A stretch of DNA of 5,799 bases from JASFWK01 sp050049355 (GTDB taxonomy: Bacteria > Chloroflexota > Anaerolineae > B4-G1 > DUEL01). The position numbers and the translations under genes are program-made. Below the pieces are notes generated by a model that did no database searches, was not told the DNA's origin, and saw only the letters and a list, made by a program, of their open reading frames with translations. The stretch spans positions 1 to 5,799 of the forward strand of contig JASFWK010000135.1 of the NCBI GenBank assembly GCA_050049355.1, written 5' to 3'. How positions within the stretch are numbered: the stretch's first letter is position 1; the number at the start of each line of letters is the position of its first letter. Below are positions 5,722 to 5,799 of this stretch, one piece after another.

Positions 5722-5799
5722 ATGATCGCAATCAACACTCTGTTACCTTTCATCTCATCGATTATCAGCTTCGTCTTTGCCTTTCTTGTGCTTAAGCGC
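5722..5799 (+). CDS. N-terminus of a putative membrane protein, cut by the window end
   Basis: Only 26 codons are visible, all open: MIAINTLLPFISSIISFVF followed by AFLVLKR at the edge. The stretch is hydrophobic with a positively charged end at K25-R26, typical of a first transmembrane helix with its outer end at the N-terminus, or of an uncleaved signal anchor. There is no signal-peptidase-like motif yet. From memory it resembles the start of uncharacterised multi-helix membrane proteins of Chloroflexota, but this cannot be tested on 26 residues. It lies 74 bases after the small membrane gene on the same strand and may be in the same transcript. Base composition here is clearly more AT-rich than in the heme genes, partly because hydrophobic codons are T-rich. 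Confidence 0.65.
   Translation, partial: MIAINTLLPFISSIISFVFAFLVLKR

Noticed and set aside
5586..5795. A 69-codon plus-strand frame near the right end
   Set aside because: It overlaps both the small membrane gene and the last gene out of frame, both of which have far better ribosome binding sites; its translation has no sensible pattern.
1..5799. Mobile element, CRISPR, tRNA or phage signals
   Set aside because: No repeat array, terminal inverted repeats, transposase motifs or tRNA cloverleaf was seen; the DNA is almost fully accounted for by biosynthetic genes.

Overview
This is a GC-rich (about 60% by eye), almost gap-free stretch with every gene on the + strand. It reads as part of one tetrapyrrole operon: the 3' part of hemC, then a cobA/hemD fusion, ahbC, hemB and ahbD, followed by a 55-residue one-helix membrane protein and the first 26 codons of a second membrane protein. 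No RNA gene, insertion sequence, CRISPR array, integrase or convincing intrinsic terminator is visible.

The chemistry can be followed gene by gene. HemB condenses 5-aminolevulinate to porphobilinogen, HemC makes hydroxymethylbilane, and the HemD half closes it to uroporphyrinogen III. The CobA half methylates that to precorrin-2. The two radical SAM enzymes match the last two steps of siroheme-dependent heme synthesis: AhbC (12,18-didecarboxysiroheme to Fe-coproporphyrin III) and AhbD (Fe-coproporphyrin III to heme b). This is the route known from sulfate-reducing bacteria and methanogens. The window lacks precorrin-2 dehydrogenase/siroheme ferrochelatase and the siroheme decarboxylase pair AhbA/AhbB, so those must be encoded elsewhere. 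hemA is probably upstream of hemC.

Layout: 3-479 hemC C-terminal part; 480-565 short spacer; 566-2122 cobA/hemD (an earlier GTG at 512 is possible); 2126-3307 ahbC; 3304-4344 hemB, overlapping ahbC by four bases; 4346-5434 ahbD, one base after hemB; 5435-5479 spacer with a strong Shine-Dalgarno; 5480-5647 small membrane protein; 5648-5721 gap with short inverted repeats; 5722 to the end, membrane protein start.

The organism is a bacterium with Shine-Dalgarno-led genes and regular use of GTG and probably TTG starts. It most likely has an anaerobic lifestyle that still needs heme, for cytochromes for example. The small membrane proteins look to me like those of Chloroflexota (Anaerolineae-like), and the ahbC-hemB-ahbD order recalls Desulfovibrio; neither assignment can be proved from this window. 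The least ordinary items are an extra loop of about 17 residues in HemB beside its metal-site cysteines, and the two unassigned membrane proteins following the heme genes.
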